From JAAGZL01 sp964628835 (lineage in GTDB: Bacteria; Pseudomonadota; Gammaproteobacteria; Chromatiales; Chromatiaceae), in contig CAZVME010000067.1 in NCBI GenBank assembly GCA_964628835.1, forward strand, positions 1 to 18,354: 18,354 nt of DNA. The letters are read 5' to 3'. Under the pieces are notes generated by a model. That model did not search any database. It saw only the letters and a list, made by a program, of their open reading frames with translations, and was not told where the DNA came from. The translations under genes and the position numbers were made by a program. Within the stretch, counting starts at the first letter, position 1, and every line of letters starts with the position of its first letter. Positions 8,760 to 16,506 of the stretch are shown here, in pieces.

Positions 8760-8847
8760 ATTTTCTACCGTTTTCAACTCTCACTGACGCCCCAGGACAA
8801 CAACCCGACCTGCCCGGGCAGGAAATAGCTCGAGCGATATCAGGTAC
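8760..8847. repeat. 88-bp direct repeat, copy 1
   Basis: Eighty-five of 88 bases are identical to 10134-10221 in the same orientation; the three differences are all transitions. The centre holds the palindrome CCTGCCCGGGCAGG. Similarity stops abruptly at both ends. The frame through it is not conserved: a sense codon in copy 1 becomes a stop in copy 2. It is therefore a non-coding repeat, possibly an insertion-sequence end or a small non-autonomous element. Confidence 0.85.
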
Positions 8848-9040
8848 TGGGTGGTAGGTGAGCGGGATTTGGCTGTTAAAGTACTTACCTTTAGATCTTG
8901 TCTTCCTCATGGGCACTTCGTTATCCTCAGCCTTCAGAATGATGACATTCGCAACTTGCGTCTTCCACAGCAAAAACTGCTTGCATGATTCACAGATGTA
9001 ATTGGACAGCAGTGTACTTATATGAGTTTATTTGAAATAG

Positions 9041-9071
9041 AAGAATCCACCGCCAGACGGGGTGGATTCTT
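9041..9071 (-). terminator. Rho-independent terminator of the acfC-like gene
   Basis: A perfect 11-bp stem, AAGAATCCACC (9041-9051) with GGTGGATTCTT (9061-9071), and a 9-base loop. It lies 20 bases downstream of the minus-strand stop codon. On that strand it is followed by a moderately T-rich stretch (TTCTATTTC). Confidence 0.8.
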
Positions 9072-9090
9072 TATAAACTCAGCCCATGCA

Positions 9091-9891
9091 CTACTTCCAG
9101 CCATACTTTTGAAACACCGCATGTGCTTTTTCAGTCTTAAGAAAATCAATAAACTTTCTTGCTAGTTCTTTTTTCTTGGAGTGTTTAGCGATAGCTATAC
9201 TGCTATGGCGATAAATCCTGATTGGCTCAGGGATCCAGACGATCTGCCCGGCATCCTTCACCCCCATAAGCCAGGGTTCAAGGGTTATCCATGCATCAAT
9301 GTCTGGAGATTTTTTGAACTTTTTAGCGGCAGCGCCACCATTTTTTCCACTGAAAACAGTATTCTTCTGGATCCCATCAAGAAGCCCTTTCAGGCTTGCT
9401 GTATCTTCCCCCAATGAAAACAGACCGGGTCCAACCACATCAACGATTTTAATGCCCGGTTTTGCCAGGTCCTCAAGGGTTTTAATATTTTTGGGATTTC
9501 CCTTTCTTACGATAATGACGGCCCCCCGGGTATAAAGCAACGTACGTGACGATTTATCTGTAAGATCCTTATCGCGTACCATATAGAAGGACATTCGCGA
9601 TTCAGTACCGGGAAAGAAGAGGTCAGCATTAACTTTGGCAAGTTCCATCCATTTTTTTTCAGGGCCAAGATGAAATTCCACTTCAATATTCTGCTCCTGT
9701 TTAAACAGTTTGGCAGATTCTTTTAGTGGTGCTTTAAGGCCGGGACCGCCAGCGCCGTACAGCCGTAGAATAGAATCAGATGCTTTTGAAGCAAACTCAG
9801 CCAGGTCGATCTTTTCAGCTGCTTTGACTGTTGGAGCATTACAAATGAACAAGACAAAGATCACTGCCAAAGGAGTAAAGATTTTTTTCAT
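9091..9891 (-). CDS. AcfC-like periplasmic substrate-binding protein
   Basis: A 266-residue type-2 periplasmic binding protein. The signal peptide is clear: KK at 2-3, a hydrophobic core at ~7-19 and likely cleavage after VKA-24; Cys17 is not in a lipobox. The mature start LRLYGAGGPGLKAPLKESA, followed by EVEFHLGPEKKW and ADLFFPGTESRM, matches the AcfC (accessory colonization factor) family rather than classical molybdate ModA. The ligand of AcfC-type proteins is not firmly known; the fold suggests an oxyanion or small organic anion. The start is well supported by GGAGG 5 bases before ATG, and a terminator follows. No permease or ATPase gene is adjacent, so it stands alone. It is visibly AT-richer than pepN and the dsr genes and sits between two copies of an 88-bp repeat, which suggests acquisition. 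Confidence 0.88.
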   Translation of the reverse strand: MKKIFTPLAVIFVLFICNAPTVKAAEKIDLAEFASKASDSILRLYGAGGPGLKAPLKESAKLFKQEQNIEVEFHLGPEKKWMELAKVNADLFFPGTESRMSFYMVRDKDLTDKSSRTLLYTRGAVIIVRKGNPKNIKTLEDLAKPGIKIVDVVGPGLFSLGEDTASLKGLLDGIQKNTVFSGKNGGAAAKKFKKSPDIDAWITLEPWLMGVKDAGQIVWIPEPIRIYRHSSIAIAKHSKKKELARKFIDFLKTEKAHAVFQKYGWK

Positions 9892-10377
9892 ACAAGCCTC
9901 CAGAAAATATGTTTATTAGTTGACAAATACTCGATGTTCCCTGTCACTATTACACCCCATGAACAGATTAAGATAATAGGATGATAGTAAGGGATAGGAA
10001 TTTGTTTTCAGCAGATGTAGCGTTTTGCACCATCAGCAGGCCCAAGAGACCAATTGTTGCCTGTTTAACATAACCCCAGTTATCCGTAATCGCCATTTTT
10101 TCTATTTTGAATCCACAGCGCTATAATCCCCTAATTTTCTACCATTTTCAACTCTCACTGACGCCCCAGGACAACAACCCGACCTGCCTGGGCAGGAAAT
10201 AGCTCAAGCGATATCAGGTACAGGACGGTGTTAAGGGTGCCTGACTTGAAATGTAAACACTCAAATGGCTCCTTATGGCACTCAGAAGTCTATTAGCAAA
10301 CCCTAAATGGCCGTTGTGTGCTGTAAGTTCAAGTCTAGATTATTCCACATCAGATTATTCTGCTAACTAGATCACAA
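9892..10377. other. Gene-free region between the acfC-like gene and pepN
   Basis: 486 bases without a supportable gene. It contains the acfC-like ribosome site (GGAGG just before its start), presumably its promoter, copy 2 of the 88-bp repeat (10134-10221), and the sequence downstream of pepN. No T-run hairpin terminator for pepN was found. A TATAAT at about 10122-10127 (+) has no gene to serve. Confidence 0.5.
10134..10221. repeat. 88-bp direct repeat, copy 2
   Basis: Same orientation as copy 1 at 8760-8847, with 3 transitions in 88 bases, one of which breaks the central palindrome to CCTGCCTGGGCAGG. With copy 1 it brackets about 1.3 kb that contains the acfC-like gene and its terminator. 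Confidence 0.85.
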
Positions 10378-13011
10378 CTAGGCCAGGCACTTAGTCGCCA
10401 CCTCAAACACATCCTTAGAGATACCTTCGACTCCCAGTATCGTTTCCAGTTGCTGTTTCATCAACTGCTGACGTTCTGCATCATAGCGCCTCCAGCGCGC
10501 CATGATTCGTAACATGCGTGCAGCAATCTGTGGATTGATCGCATCCAGCTGTTGCACTGTCTCTCCCAGCAGTAGATAACCAGAACCGTCTGACGCATGA
10601 AAATTGATCGGGTTCGCACTGCAAAAGGCCCCGATCAATGCACGTACCTTGTTGGGGTTATGCATACTAAATCCAGGGTGCTGCATCAGCCGCCTTACAT
10701 ACGAGATAGTGTCTTTCCGCTTCGAGACCGCCTGCACCGTAAACCATTTATCCAGTACCAGTGGATCATGCTCCCAGCGCTGGTAAAAATCACTCAGCAA
10801 CTCTTCCCGCTGTGGTGCGTTGCTGTTGGCAATCAGACCCAGGGCAGTGATCACATCGGTCATATTATGCCCAGCCCGATACTGCTCAATACAGAGTGCA
10901 GTAGCTGTGTCATCATTAAGCTGCATCAGATAGTCAAGCGCGAGATTACGTAATCTGCGTCGGGCTATAGATGGGGGGGAGATATCATAGGCACCCTGCT
11001 CAACACCCTGCTGGTAGACCCGGTACAGATCATCCTTCAGCTCCCGAGCCAACAGCAGCTTCAACGACTCTCTGGAGTTGTGTATGGCCGTAACATCCAC
11101 GGTATCCATCTGATCACCCAGGTATGATTCACCGGGCAGGGTAAGGATCTCCGCCAGCAGGGCCTGATCCGACTCTGTATCGGTCAGCGCCTGCCTGCAA
11201 GCATCAATAAAGCCGGGTGCCGGGGTATAATCCTGGTCGCCGATCATGTTCATCAATATTCCCAGACTGACCCGCTGGGCCGCATCCCAGCGATTGAATC
11301 CGTCACTATCATGGGCCATGAGAAACAGTAGCTCATCACCGGTGAAATCAAAATCGACCTTCACCGGAGCAGAAAAACCTCGCAGCAGAGATGGGACCGG
11401 GGCCAGTGGCAGATCAACAAAATGAAACTGCTCCCTCTCCCCGGTCAACTCCAGTACCCGGGTGGTTCCTGCCGCACTGTCCTCACCCTGCAGTCGCAGG
11501 GGCAGGTCGGTTCCATCCCTAGCCAACAAACCTATGGCAAAAGGGATATGAAATGGTTTCTTCTGGGTCTGGCCTGGTGTATCCGGGCAGGACTGCTCCA
11601 ACGTAAGGGTGTAGCTGTTATCCGCCGCATGGTACTCACCACTGCACTGCAGCTCTGGGGTTCCAGCCTGACTGTACCAGCGACGAAACTGCTCCAGACC
11701 TCTACCACTGGCATCTTCCATGCACTTGACAAAATCATCCGTGGTAACCGCCTGCCCATCATGGCGCTCAAAGTAGAGGTCGGTAGCTTTTCTATACCCT
11801 TCAGGACCGAGTAGGCTGTGTTGCATCCGCACCACCTCGGCACCCTTCTCATACACGGTAAGGGTGTAGAAATTATTGATCTCCATGTATGAATCAGGAC
11901 GTACCGCATGGGCCATGGGACCTGCATCTTCGGCAAACTGATGGGCCCGTAACATGCGCACATCCTCTATCCGCTTCACCCCGCGCGATCCCATATCAGC
12001 GGAAAACTCCTGATCACGAAATACCGTCAACCCCTCCTTCAGGCTGAGTTGAAACCAGTCACGGCAGGTAATGCGGTTGCCGGTCCAGTTGTGGAAGTAC
12101 TCATGGGCGACCACCCCTTCGATCCCCTGAAAGTCACTATCCGTTGCGGAATCCGGGCGCGCCAGTACATACTTGGAGTTGAAGATATTCAGCCCCTTGT
12201 TCTCCATGGCCCCCATATTGAAATCGTTCACGGCCACGATCATGAATATATCCAGATCATATTCACGCCCGTAGTTCTTCTCCTCCCAGCGCATGGCGTG
12301 TTTTAGGGAAGCCATGGCATGGTCACACTTGTCTATATTCTCCGACTCCACATAGATTCGCAGGTCCACACAGCGGCCAGAGACGGTGGTGTAACTGTCT
12401 CTGATGTCCAGCAGATTCCCCGCCACCAGGGCAAACAGATAGGCCGGCTTAGGGATCGGATCTTCCCAGGTCACGTAGTGACGGCCTGCATCCAGTTCGC
12501 CACTATCGGCAGGATTTCCATTAGACAGAAGTACTGGGTACCCCTGCTTCCCGGCCTTAATAGTGGTGGTAAATTTGGACATCACATCAGGGCGGTCCAG
12601 ATACCAGGTGATCTTACGAAACCCCTCCGCTTCGCACTGGGTGCAGTACATGTCACCTGACTTGTACAACCCCTCCAAGGCACTATTGTTCTGAGGATAT
12701 ATCAACACCTCGGTCTCAAGTAGAAACTGCTCCGGGACCTGGTGAATAGTCAGCCCGGTGGAAGTAATCTCATACTCCTGCTCCAGCAACCTGACGCCAT
12801 CCAGTTCGATAGCTACCGATTCCAGCTCCTCACCATCCAGATGCAGGCCTTCAGGTTGCACCACGGCCTGAGGATTTCTGCGCATACTCAGCTTTGACAC
12901 CACCCGTGTGGCGTTTTCATCCAGGGTGACATGCAGATTGACCTGGTCGATCAGGTACTCAGGTGGCAGGTAATCTTTCAGATAGATCGTTTGGGGATTA
13001 TCACGTAACAC
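10378..13011 (-). CDS. pepN: Aminopeptidase N (M1 family zinc metallopeptidase)
   Basis: Cytosolic broad-specificity aminopeptidase completing protein turnover. It is about 878 residues, close to E. coli PepN (870). The substrate-anchoring GAMEN motif lies at 269-273 and the zinc motif HEYFH at 305-309 (numbered from the GTG at 13017), followed 19 residues later by the third zinc ligand in the LKEGLTVF segment. The N-terminal segment with KDYLPPEYLIDQVNLHVTL is the usual beginning. Two in-frame GTG starts exist: 13017, with AGAGG only one base upstream, and 13011, with AGAGG at a good 7-base spacing. I chose 13011. The gene is divergent from grxC across about 120 bases. Nothing unusual is seen in the catalytic core. 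Confidence 0.97.
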   Translation of the reverse strand: MLRDNPQTIYLKDYLPPEYLIDQVNLHVTLDENATRVVSKLSMRRNPQAVVQPEGLHLDGEELESVAIELDGVRLLEQEYEITSTGLTIHQVPEQFLLETEVLIYPQNNSALEGLYKSGDMYCTQCEAEGFRKITWYLDRPDVMSKFTTTIKAGKQGYPVLLSNGNPADSGELDAGRHYVTWEDPIPKPAYLFALVAGNLLDIRDSYTTVSGRCVDLRIYVESENIDKCDHAMASLKHAMRWEEKNYGREYDLDIFMIVAVNDFNMGAMENKGLNIFNSKYVLARPDSATDSDFQGIEGVVAHEYFHNWTGNRITCRDWFQLSLKEGLTVFRDQEFSADMGSRGVKRIEDVRMLRAHQFAEDAGPMAHAVRPDSYMEINNFYTLTVYEKGAEVVRMQHSLLGPEGYRKATDLYFERHDGQAVTTDDFVKCMEDASGRGLEQFRRWYSQAGTPELQCSGEYHAADNSYTLTLEQSCPDTPGQTQKKPFHIPFAIGLLARDGTDLPLRLQGEDSAAGTTRVLELTGEREQFHFVDLPLAPVPSLLRGFSAPVKVDFDFTGDELLFLMAHDSDGFNRWDAAQRVSLGILMNMIGDQDYTPAPGFIDACRQALTDTESDQALLAEILTLPGESYLGDQMDTVDVTAIHNSRESLKLLLARELKDDLYRVYQQGVEQGAYDISPPSIARRRLRNLALDYLMQLNDDTATALCIEQYRAGHNMTDVITALGLIANSNAPQREELLSDFYQRWEHDPLVLDKWFTVQAVSKRKDTISYVRRLMQHPGFSMHNPNKVRALIGAFCSANPINFHASDGSGYLLLGETVQQLDAINPQIAARMLRIMARWRRYDAERQQLMKQQLETILGVEGISKDVFEVATKCLA

Positions 13012-13136
13012 TGCCACACCTCTTGGTTGAAAAAGCCAATATCATCCTGTCCACACTACATGTTACCCGCACTCTGGACCAGCCCCAAGCTGATTGATAC
13101 GATAGACGGCTATATTCGTAATTTAATGAGATTCCC

Positions 13137-13418
13137 ATGCCAAAAGTTGTCGTATACAGCACCAACGTATGTCCCTATTGCGTACGCGCAAAGTCCCTGT
13201 TGCAGCGCAAGGGGGTCGAGTATGAAGAGTTGAATATTGATCAGGATTTCTCCCTCATGGAGCAGATGGTAGAGAAGAGTCAGCGCCGCTCTGTACCCCA
13301 GATCTTCATCGATGACTACCATGTTGGCGGCTATGACGATATGGCGGAACTGGATGCGGCAGGCAAGCTGGACCAGCTGCTGGGAATTGAGCCCCAGGAG
13401 ACAGACGAGGTCACATGA
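13137..13418 (+). CDS. grxC: Glutaredoxin 3
   Basis: A 93-residue dithiol glutaredoxin that reduces disulfides and protein-glutathione adducts using glutathione. The active site CPYC is at residues 12-15, the cis-proline segment SVPQIF at ~52-57 and the glutathione-contacting GGYDD near 64-68, all intact. Length is normal for GrxC, with a short acidic tail. The ATG at 13137 has no strong ribosome site, but the N-terminal strand PKVVVYS begins right after it as usual. The stop codon overlaps the hslR start by 4 bp (ATGA), forming a two-gene operon. Confidence 0.95.
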   Translation: MPKVVVYSTNVCPYCVRAKSLLQRKGVEYEELNIDQDFSLMEQMVEKSQRRSVPQIFIDDYHVGGYDDMAELDAAGKLDQLLGIEPQETDEVT

Positions 13419-13825
13419 TGCAGCCGGAAAACGGGACACAGGGAGGTATGCGTCTGGACAAATGGCTCTGGGCAGCCCGTTTCTTCAAGACCCGCAAACT
13501 GGCCGTGGAAGCCGTGAATGGCGGCAAGGTTCATCTCAACGGCAAACGGGCCAAGCCTGGACGGGAGATCAAACCCGGTTCAAAACTGGAGATCCACAAG
13601 GGCCCATTCGCCTGGGATATCACGGTACTGGTCACCCCCAAACAACGACGTCCCGCCTCTGAGAGCATCCACTTCTACCAGGAGACCGAAGAGAGCAGCA
13701 AACGCCGGGAACAGCTGTCAGAGGAACAGCGGCGTCTCCGAGCCCATGCACCACACTCAGACAAGGGGCGCCCCACCAAACGCGACCGCAGACAGATACA
13801 TCGTTTTACCGGCAAGGATGAGTGA
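13415..13825 (+). CDS. hslR: Hsp15, S4-domain ribosome-associated heat-shock protein
   Basis: A 136-residue RNA-binding protein. In E. coli Hsp15 binds free 50S subunits still carrying a nascent chain and helps recycle them. The S4 domain begins MRLDKWLWAARFFKTRKLA at residue 12 and continues through NGGKVHLNGKRAKPG. The C-terminal tail is highly basic and charged, as in the family. The start ATG at 13415 overlaps the grxC stop and has GAGG 4 bases upstream; the next ATG is the adjacent codon. An internal ATG at 13448, where many homologues begin, has GGAGG only one base away, too close to be efficient. Confidence 0.93.
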   Translation: MMQPENGTQGGMRLDKWLWAARFFKTRKLAVEAVNGGKVHLNGKRAKPGREIKPGSKLEIHKGPFAWDITVLVTPKQRRPASESIHFYQETEESSKRREQLSEEQRRLRAHAPHSDKGRPTKRDRRQIHRFTGKDE

Positions 13826-13847
13826 TCCGCCTGGCTCCTGGCCCTAC

Positions 13848-13863
13848 CCTGGTCAGAACCAGG
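13848..13863 (+). terminator. Weak hairpin after hslR
   Basis: CCTGGT-CAGA-ACCAGG forms a 6-bp stem with a 4-base loop, 23 bases after the hslR stop, followed by CAAGATTTTA. The T tract is short. It lies between hslR and the convergent 102-residue gene, where termination is expected. Confidence 0.35.
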
Positions 13864-13904
13864 CAAGATTTTACGGCTACGCAGCCACGGAGATCACAAC
13901 AGGG

Positions 13905-14213
13905 TCAGACAGTAGAACCATGACCGGATGATAACTCTTGTTCAAGCTCCTGCTGTACCTTGGCTCGGCAGTGCACTATATGGTGTTCTGGAAGGTTTAT
14001 GTCGCCCATCATTTCAAGCATGGACTCTTCATCAATATCGAACGTGGCCACGGCGCATATGGCCTCCTTGTCCGCGTAGTTATCAACCATTTCCAGCAGT
14101 TCCACAGTTGGAATCGCCTCTATGTGGCGCTTAACAAACCACTTTCTCAGTAGCTCCATCGAGATATTGCAGTAGCAGTGTTTCGGGTGTGGTAAATGAG
14201 CGGTAAGTTTCAT
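13905..14213 (-). CDS. Unrecognised 102-residue protein
   Basis: I do not recognise this family. The frame has a good ATG at 14213 with a GGGAGAG ribosome site 5-9 bases upstream and a plausible promoter further up, so it is probably a real gene. The N-terminus is rich in possible metal ligands: H6, H9, H12, C13 and C15. The rest is acidic, helical-looking and without membrane segments or a signal peptide, suggesting a small cytosolic protein. It is divergent from the DUF971 gene and convergent with hslR. Its placement beside DUF971 and dsrR hints at metal or sulfur handling, but that is only neighbourhood inference. Confidence 0.6.
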   Translation of the reverse strand: MKLTAHLPHPKHCYCNISMELLRKWFVKRHIEAIPTVELLEMVDNYADKEAICAVATFDIDEESMLEMMGDINLPEHHIVHCRAKVQQELEQELSSGHGSTV

Positions 14214-14260
14214 GCTGCTCTCCCCATTTATATCGACCGTCCAGCCTTATCTTTGCCTCT

Positions 14261-14300
14261 ATTATATACGCCCTTTAGCGTGGAGTTGTCCAGTACAACT
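14261..14300 (-). promoter_or_regulatory. Candidate promoter and dyad for the 102-residue gene
   Basis: On the minus strand TGGACA (14292-14287) resembles a -35 box. It lies 18 bases from TATATA (14268-14263) or 20 bases from TATAAT (14266-14261). A perfect dyad, AGTTGT-CCAGT-ACAACT (14284-14300), overlaps the -35 and could be a repressor site. It lies in the shared region with the divergent DUF971 gene. Confidence 0.35.
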
Positions 14301-14386
14301 GGCATACTATTGCACTCTAACCAAAGGCAAGCCACTGCAAGGATATGGACCACACAACTGCCGGGAAATGGCTTATAGTTACAGAC

Positions 14387-14731
14387 ATGGACGACCACCC
14401 GATACCCGTCAAGTTTATTCTGCACACGGAGCCACAGACACTGGAAGTGGTATTCGATAACGGCGATCGGTTTGAAATGACTTGGGAGTATCTGCGGGTC
14501 TATTCACCATCCGCAGAAGTACGCTCAAGAGTGAAGCATGAGCGCAAACAGGTCATCAACAAGCAGTCGGTTAGAATCAACGAGATAAAGCCCATCGGCA
14601 ACTACGCCATCAAGCTGATCTTTGATGACGGCCACAACACCGGGATCTACGACTGGCGTTATTTATATGATCTGGGCCTAAACCAGGAGAAGTACTGGCA
14701 GGAGTATCTGGGAAACCACGGCGTTGATTAA
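14387..14731 (+). CDS. DUF971 domain protein
   Basis: A 114-residue single-domain DUF971 (GBBH-like N-terminal fold) protein. Signature features are the start with PIPVKFILHTEPQTLEVVFD, then WEYLRVYSPSAEVRS, and the C-terminal FDDGHNTGIYDWRYLYDLG. The start at 14387 fits the usual family N-terminus; an in-frame ATG at 14345 would add 14 residues and has AAGGA too close to it. The same domain forms the C-terminus of HCF101-type Mrp/ApbC iron-sulfur proteins, so a role in cluster assembly or binding is plausible but unproven. Its stop overlaps the stop of convergent dsrR by 4 bases (14728-14731). Confidence 0.88.
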   Translation: MDDHPIPVKFILHTEPQTLEVVFDNGDRFEMTWEYLRVYSPSAEVRSRVKHERKQVINKQSVRINEIKPIGNYAIKLIFDDGHNTGIYDWRYLYDLGLNQEKYWQEYLGNHGVD

Positions 14732-15042
14732 TCCTCCATTGGCGGTATGTAGGTCTCGTCATTCGGATTCATAAAGATAAACCTGAACTCATCTTCCGAA
14801 ACAGCCAGATAATCCATGGTGGCCCCTTCCAACAGGCGCACATACTTTGGCTCTATCACAATCTCCACATCACCGGCCTGGACGCGCACATCATCATCCT
14901 TAGCCGCATCAAATCCAATCAGATAGACTATGGAGCCGTCCTCTTTCATCTCTGCAGCCAAACGCAGTGGGTCGCCCACAGAGTCATTGGACTCCGCCGA
15001 TATCTTTACCTGCTCAATTGCTGCATCTGTAAGTTTAAGCAT
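14728..15042 (-). CDS. dsrR: DsrR, cysteine-free A-type-carrier-like protein
   Basis: A 104-residue HesB/IscA-fold protein. The fold is evident from MLKLTDAAIEQV, DPLRLAAEM, the segment around VYLIGFD and FRFIFMNPN near the C-terminus. The protein contains no cysteine at all: the canonical GCSG and C-terminal CGCG ligands are replaced, the tail reading NPNDETYIPPMED. This is the hallmark of DsrR, a Dsr-cluster protein of Allochromatium vinosum required for normal oxidation of stored sulfur and not a standard Fe-S carrier. The start ATG 15042 has AGAGG 5 bases upstream and overlaps the dsrN end by 8 bp; a GTG at 15048 is an alternative. It is the last dsr gene here; no dsrS follows. Confidence 0.88.
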   Translation of the reverse strand: MLKLTDAAIEQVKISAESNDSVGDPLRLAAEMKEDGSIVYLIGFDAAKDDDVRVQAGDVEIVIEPKYVRLLEGATMDYLAVSEDEFRFIFMNPNDETYIPPMED

Positions 15043-16444
15043 TCTCACCTCTGATTGAATTTGTCTGACTACTCTTTACCCTGCGCACATGGGCAAGAAA
15101 ACGTTTAGTCCAGTGATTACCGGCCACATCCCGAATATGGGTGTAGTTTGCCAGTAGGTTTTTATACACGATTCCGTCATAGCTACCATCTATCCCGGTG
15201 CCACGCAGTACCTCGTACGCATACTCCATATCATCATCCAGGTTCTCCAGCGCAGAGTAGTGAAATTCGTGGGCAGCGATTTCAACCGGCTCATCGGACT
15301 CTGCTGGCCAAGGAGCTTTATCGGTTTCACGCAGTCGCACATAGCCACGGCCTTGGGGCCTGTCATACATCACCACATCTCCTGGCAACGTGCCCACCAT
15401 GGAGCAGGTCTGCCCCTTCCAGGTCAAAGTGCGCGCCAGATACATCAAACCACCACACTCAGCATATACCGGCCCACCGGCCTCGATATACTCATGCAGA
15501 TCGGTGCGCAGGCTGGCATTGGCCTCCAGTTCCCGCATAACCACCTCTGGGAATCCTCCACCCAGGAAGATGCCATCTAACACTGGCAGCGCCTGATCGT
15601 TCAGGGTATCTATGGGCAACAGTTCCGCACCAGCATCGCGCAACGCCTGTAGGTCACCCGGATAGTAGAAGCCAAAGGCCTTGTCCCTGGCATAGCCAAT
15701 TCGTACCGGTTGTCCCAGATCGGGCCTGACCGCTGTTTCTGGTTGCCGGCTGATGGCGGGAGTCGCGGTAGCGGCTATATCTAACACCCTTTGCAGATCC
15801 ACCTGGTTGGCCACTGCCTCTCCCAGCAGATCAATCTTTTTCTTGGCCCGGTCGACCTCATTGCTCGGCATCAGACCCAAGTGCCGTTCTTCAATCACCA
15901 GATCAGGATTATTGTGTACCGCGCCCACCACCGGCACATCGGTGTAGTGCCGAATTACATTGCACAGCTTGGCTTCATGACGACTGCCGCCCACCTTATT
16001 CAGGATGACGCCAGCAATATTCAGATCCCGGTCGAAGGCCTGATAGCCAAGAATCATGGGGGCGATACCACGGGTCATACCGCGGGCATCTATCACCAGG
16101 ATAACCGGCGACCCCAGAAGATTAGCCAGGGCTGCATTACTATTACTGCCATCCAGGTCCAGCCCGTCATACAGTCCTTTATTGCCTTCAATCACCCCGA
16201 TATCTGCCGTGGCCATGCCAGCGGCAAAACCCTGCTCAATCTCCTGGCGCTGCATGGTAAAGAAATCCAGATTCAGACAGGAACGGCCACAGGTGGCGGA
16301 CAACCACAGAGGGTCAATGTAATCCGGCCCCTTCTTAAACGGCTGTACGGCCAGACCCTTGTCACACAGAGCAGCACTCAGACCTATGGACAGAGTGGTT
16401 TTGCCAGATGACTTATGGGCAGCGGAGATAAAGAAGTGCGACAT
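15035..16444 (-). CDS. dsrN: DsrN, siroheme amidase (cobyrinate a,c-diamide synthase family)
   Basis: A 469-residue ATP- and glutamine-dependent amidotransferase of the CobB/CbiA family. In the dsr context it is DsrN, which amidates siroheme for the DsrAB sulfite reductase rather than making cobalamin. The N-terminal dethiobiotin-synthetase-like domain carries SSGKTT at 12-17, followed by FKKGPDYIDP. The C-terminal class I glutaminase has the nucleophile C330 in YAECGGLMYL, and FLGGGFPE lies upstream in the glutaminase domain. The ATG at 16444 has no evident Shine-Dalgarno sequence; a TACAAT at 16461-16456 lies just 11 bases upstream, so a near-leaderless message is conceivable. The gene is separated from dsrP by 130 bases containing a strong terminator. 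Its end overlaps dsrR. Confidence 0.9.
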   Translation of the reverse strand: MSHFFISAAHKSSGKTTLSIGLSAALCDKGLAVQPFKKGPDYIDPLWLSATCGRSCLNLDFFTMQRQEIEQGFAAGMATADIGVIEGNKGLYDGLDLDGSNSNAALANLLGSPVILVIDARGMTRGIAPMILGYQAFDRDLNIAGVILNKVGGSRHEAKLCNVIRHYTDVPVVGAVHNNPDLVIEERHLGLMPSNEVDRAKKKIDLLGEAVANQVDLQRVLDIAATATPAISRQPETAVRPDLGQPVRIGYARDKAFGFYYPGDLQALRDAGAELLPIDTLNDQALPVLDGIFLGGGFPEVVMRELEANASLRTDLHEYIEAGGPVYAECGGLMYLARTLTWKGQTCSMVGTLPGDVVMYDRPQGRGYVRLRETDKAPWPAESDEPVEIAAHEFHYSALENLDDDMEYAYEVLRGTGIDGSYDGIVYKNLLANYTHIRDVAGNHWTKRFLAHVRRVKSSQTNSIRGENA

Positions 16445-16506
16445 AGTTACGATAGATTGTACGAAATATAAGCGGCAATTAAAAAAACCATTACTTCAGC
16501 ATAGAC

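Larger units (their letters stand above)
8323..9040. other. Gene-poor region, possible mobile-element debris
   Basis: No convincing gene in 718 bases. It holds an imperfect hairpin (8607-8651), one copy of an 88-bp direct repeat (8760-8847), and two short minus-strand open stretches without good starts. The first (8374-8514) encodes a tail containing NVLHRPVETA, which looks like the end of a decayed transposase, though I cannot name a family. The second (8743-9027) contains a CESC pair and runs through the repeat; nothing supports it as a gene. Confidence 0.5.

Noticed and set aside
8639..8857. 72-residue plus-strand frame
   Set aside because: It runs through the 88-bp repeat and lacks a good ribosome site and any family resemblance.
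8743..9027. Minus-strand frame with a CESC pair
   Set aside because: The second half is the repeat, whose frame is broken by a stop in copy 2; no ribosome site supports a start.
9091..9891. Molybdate-binding protein ModA
   Set aside because: The N-terminal motifs match AcfC-type proteins better, and no modB or modC is adjacent.
15791..16411. 206-residue plus-strand frame opposite dsrN
   Set aside because: A shadow of the well-supported dsrN coding sequence; no domain or ribosome site.
15035..16444. Cobalamin biosynthesis CobB/CbiA
   Set aside because: No other cobalamin genes are nearby, and the position between dsrP and dsrR identifies DsrN.
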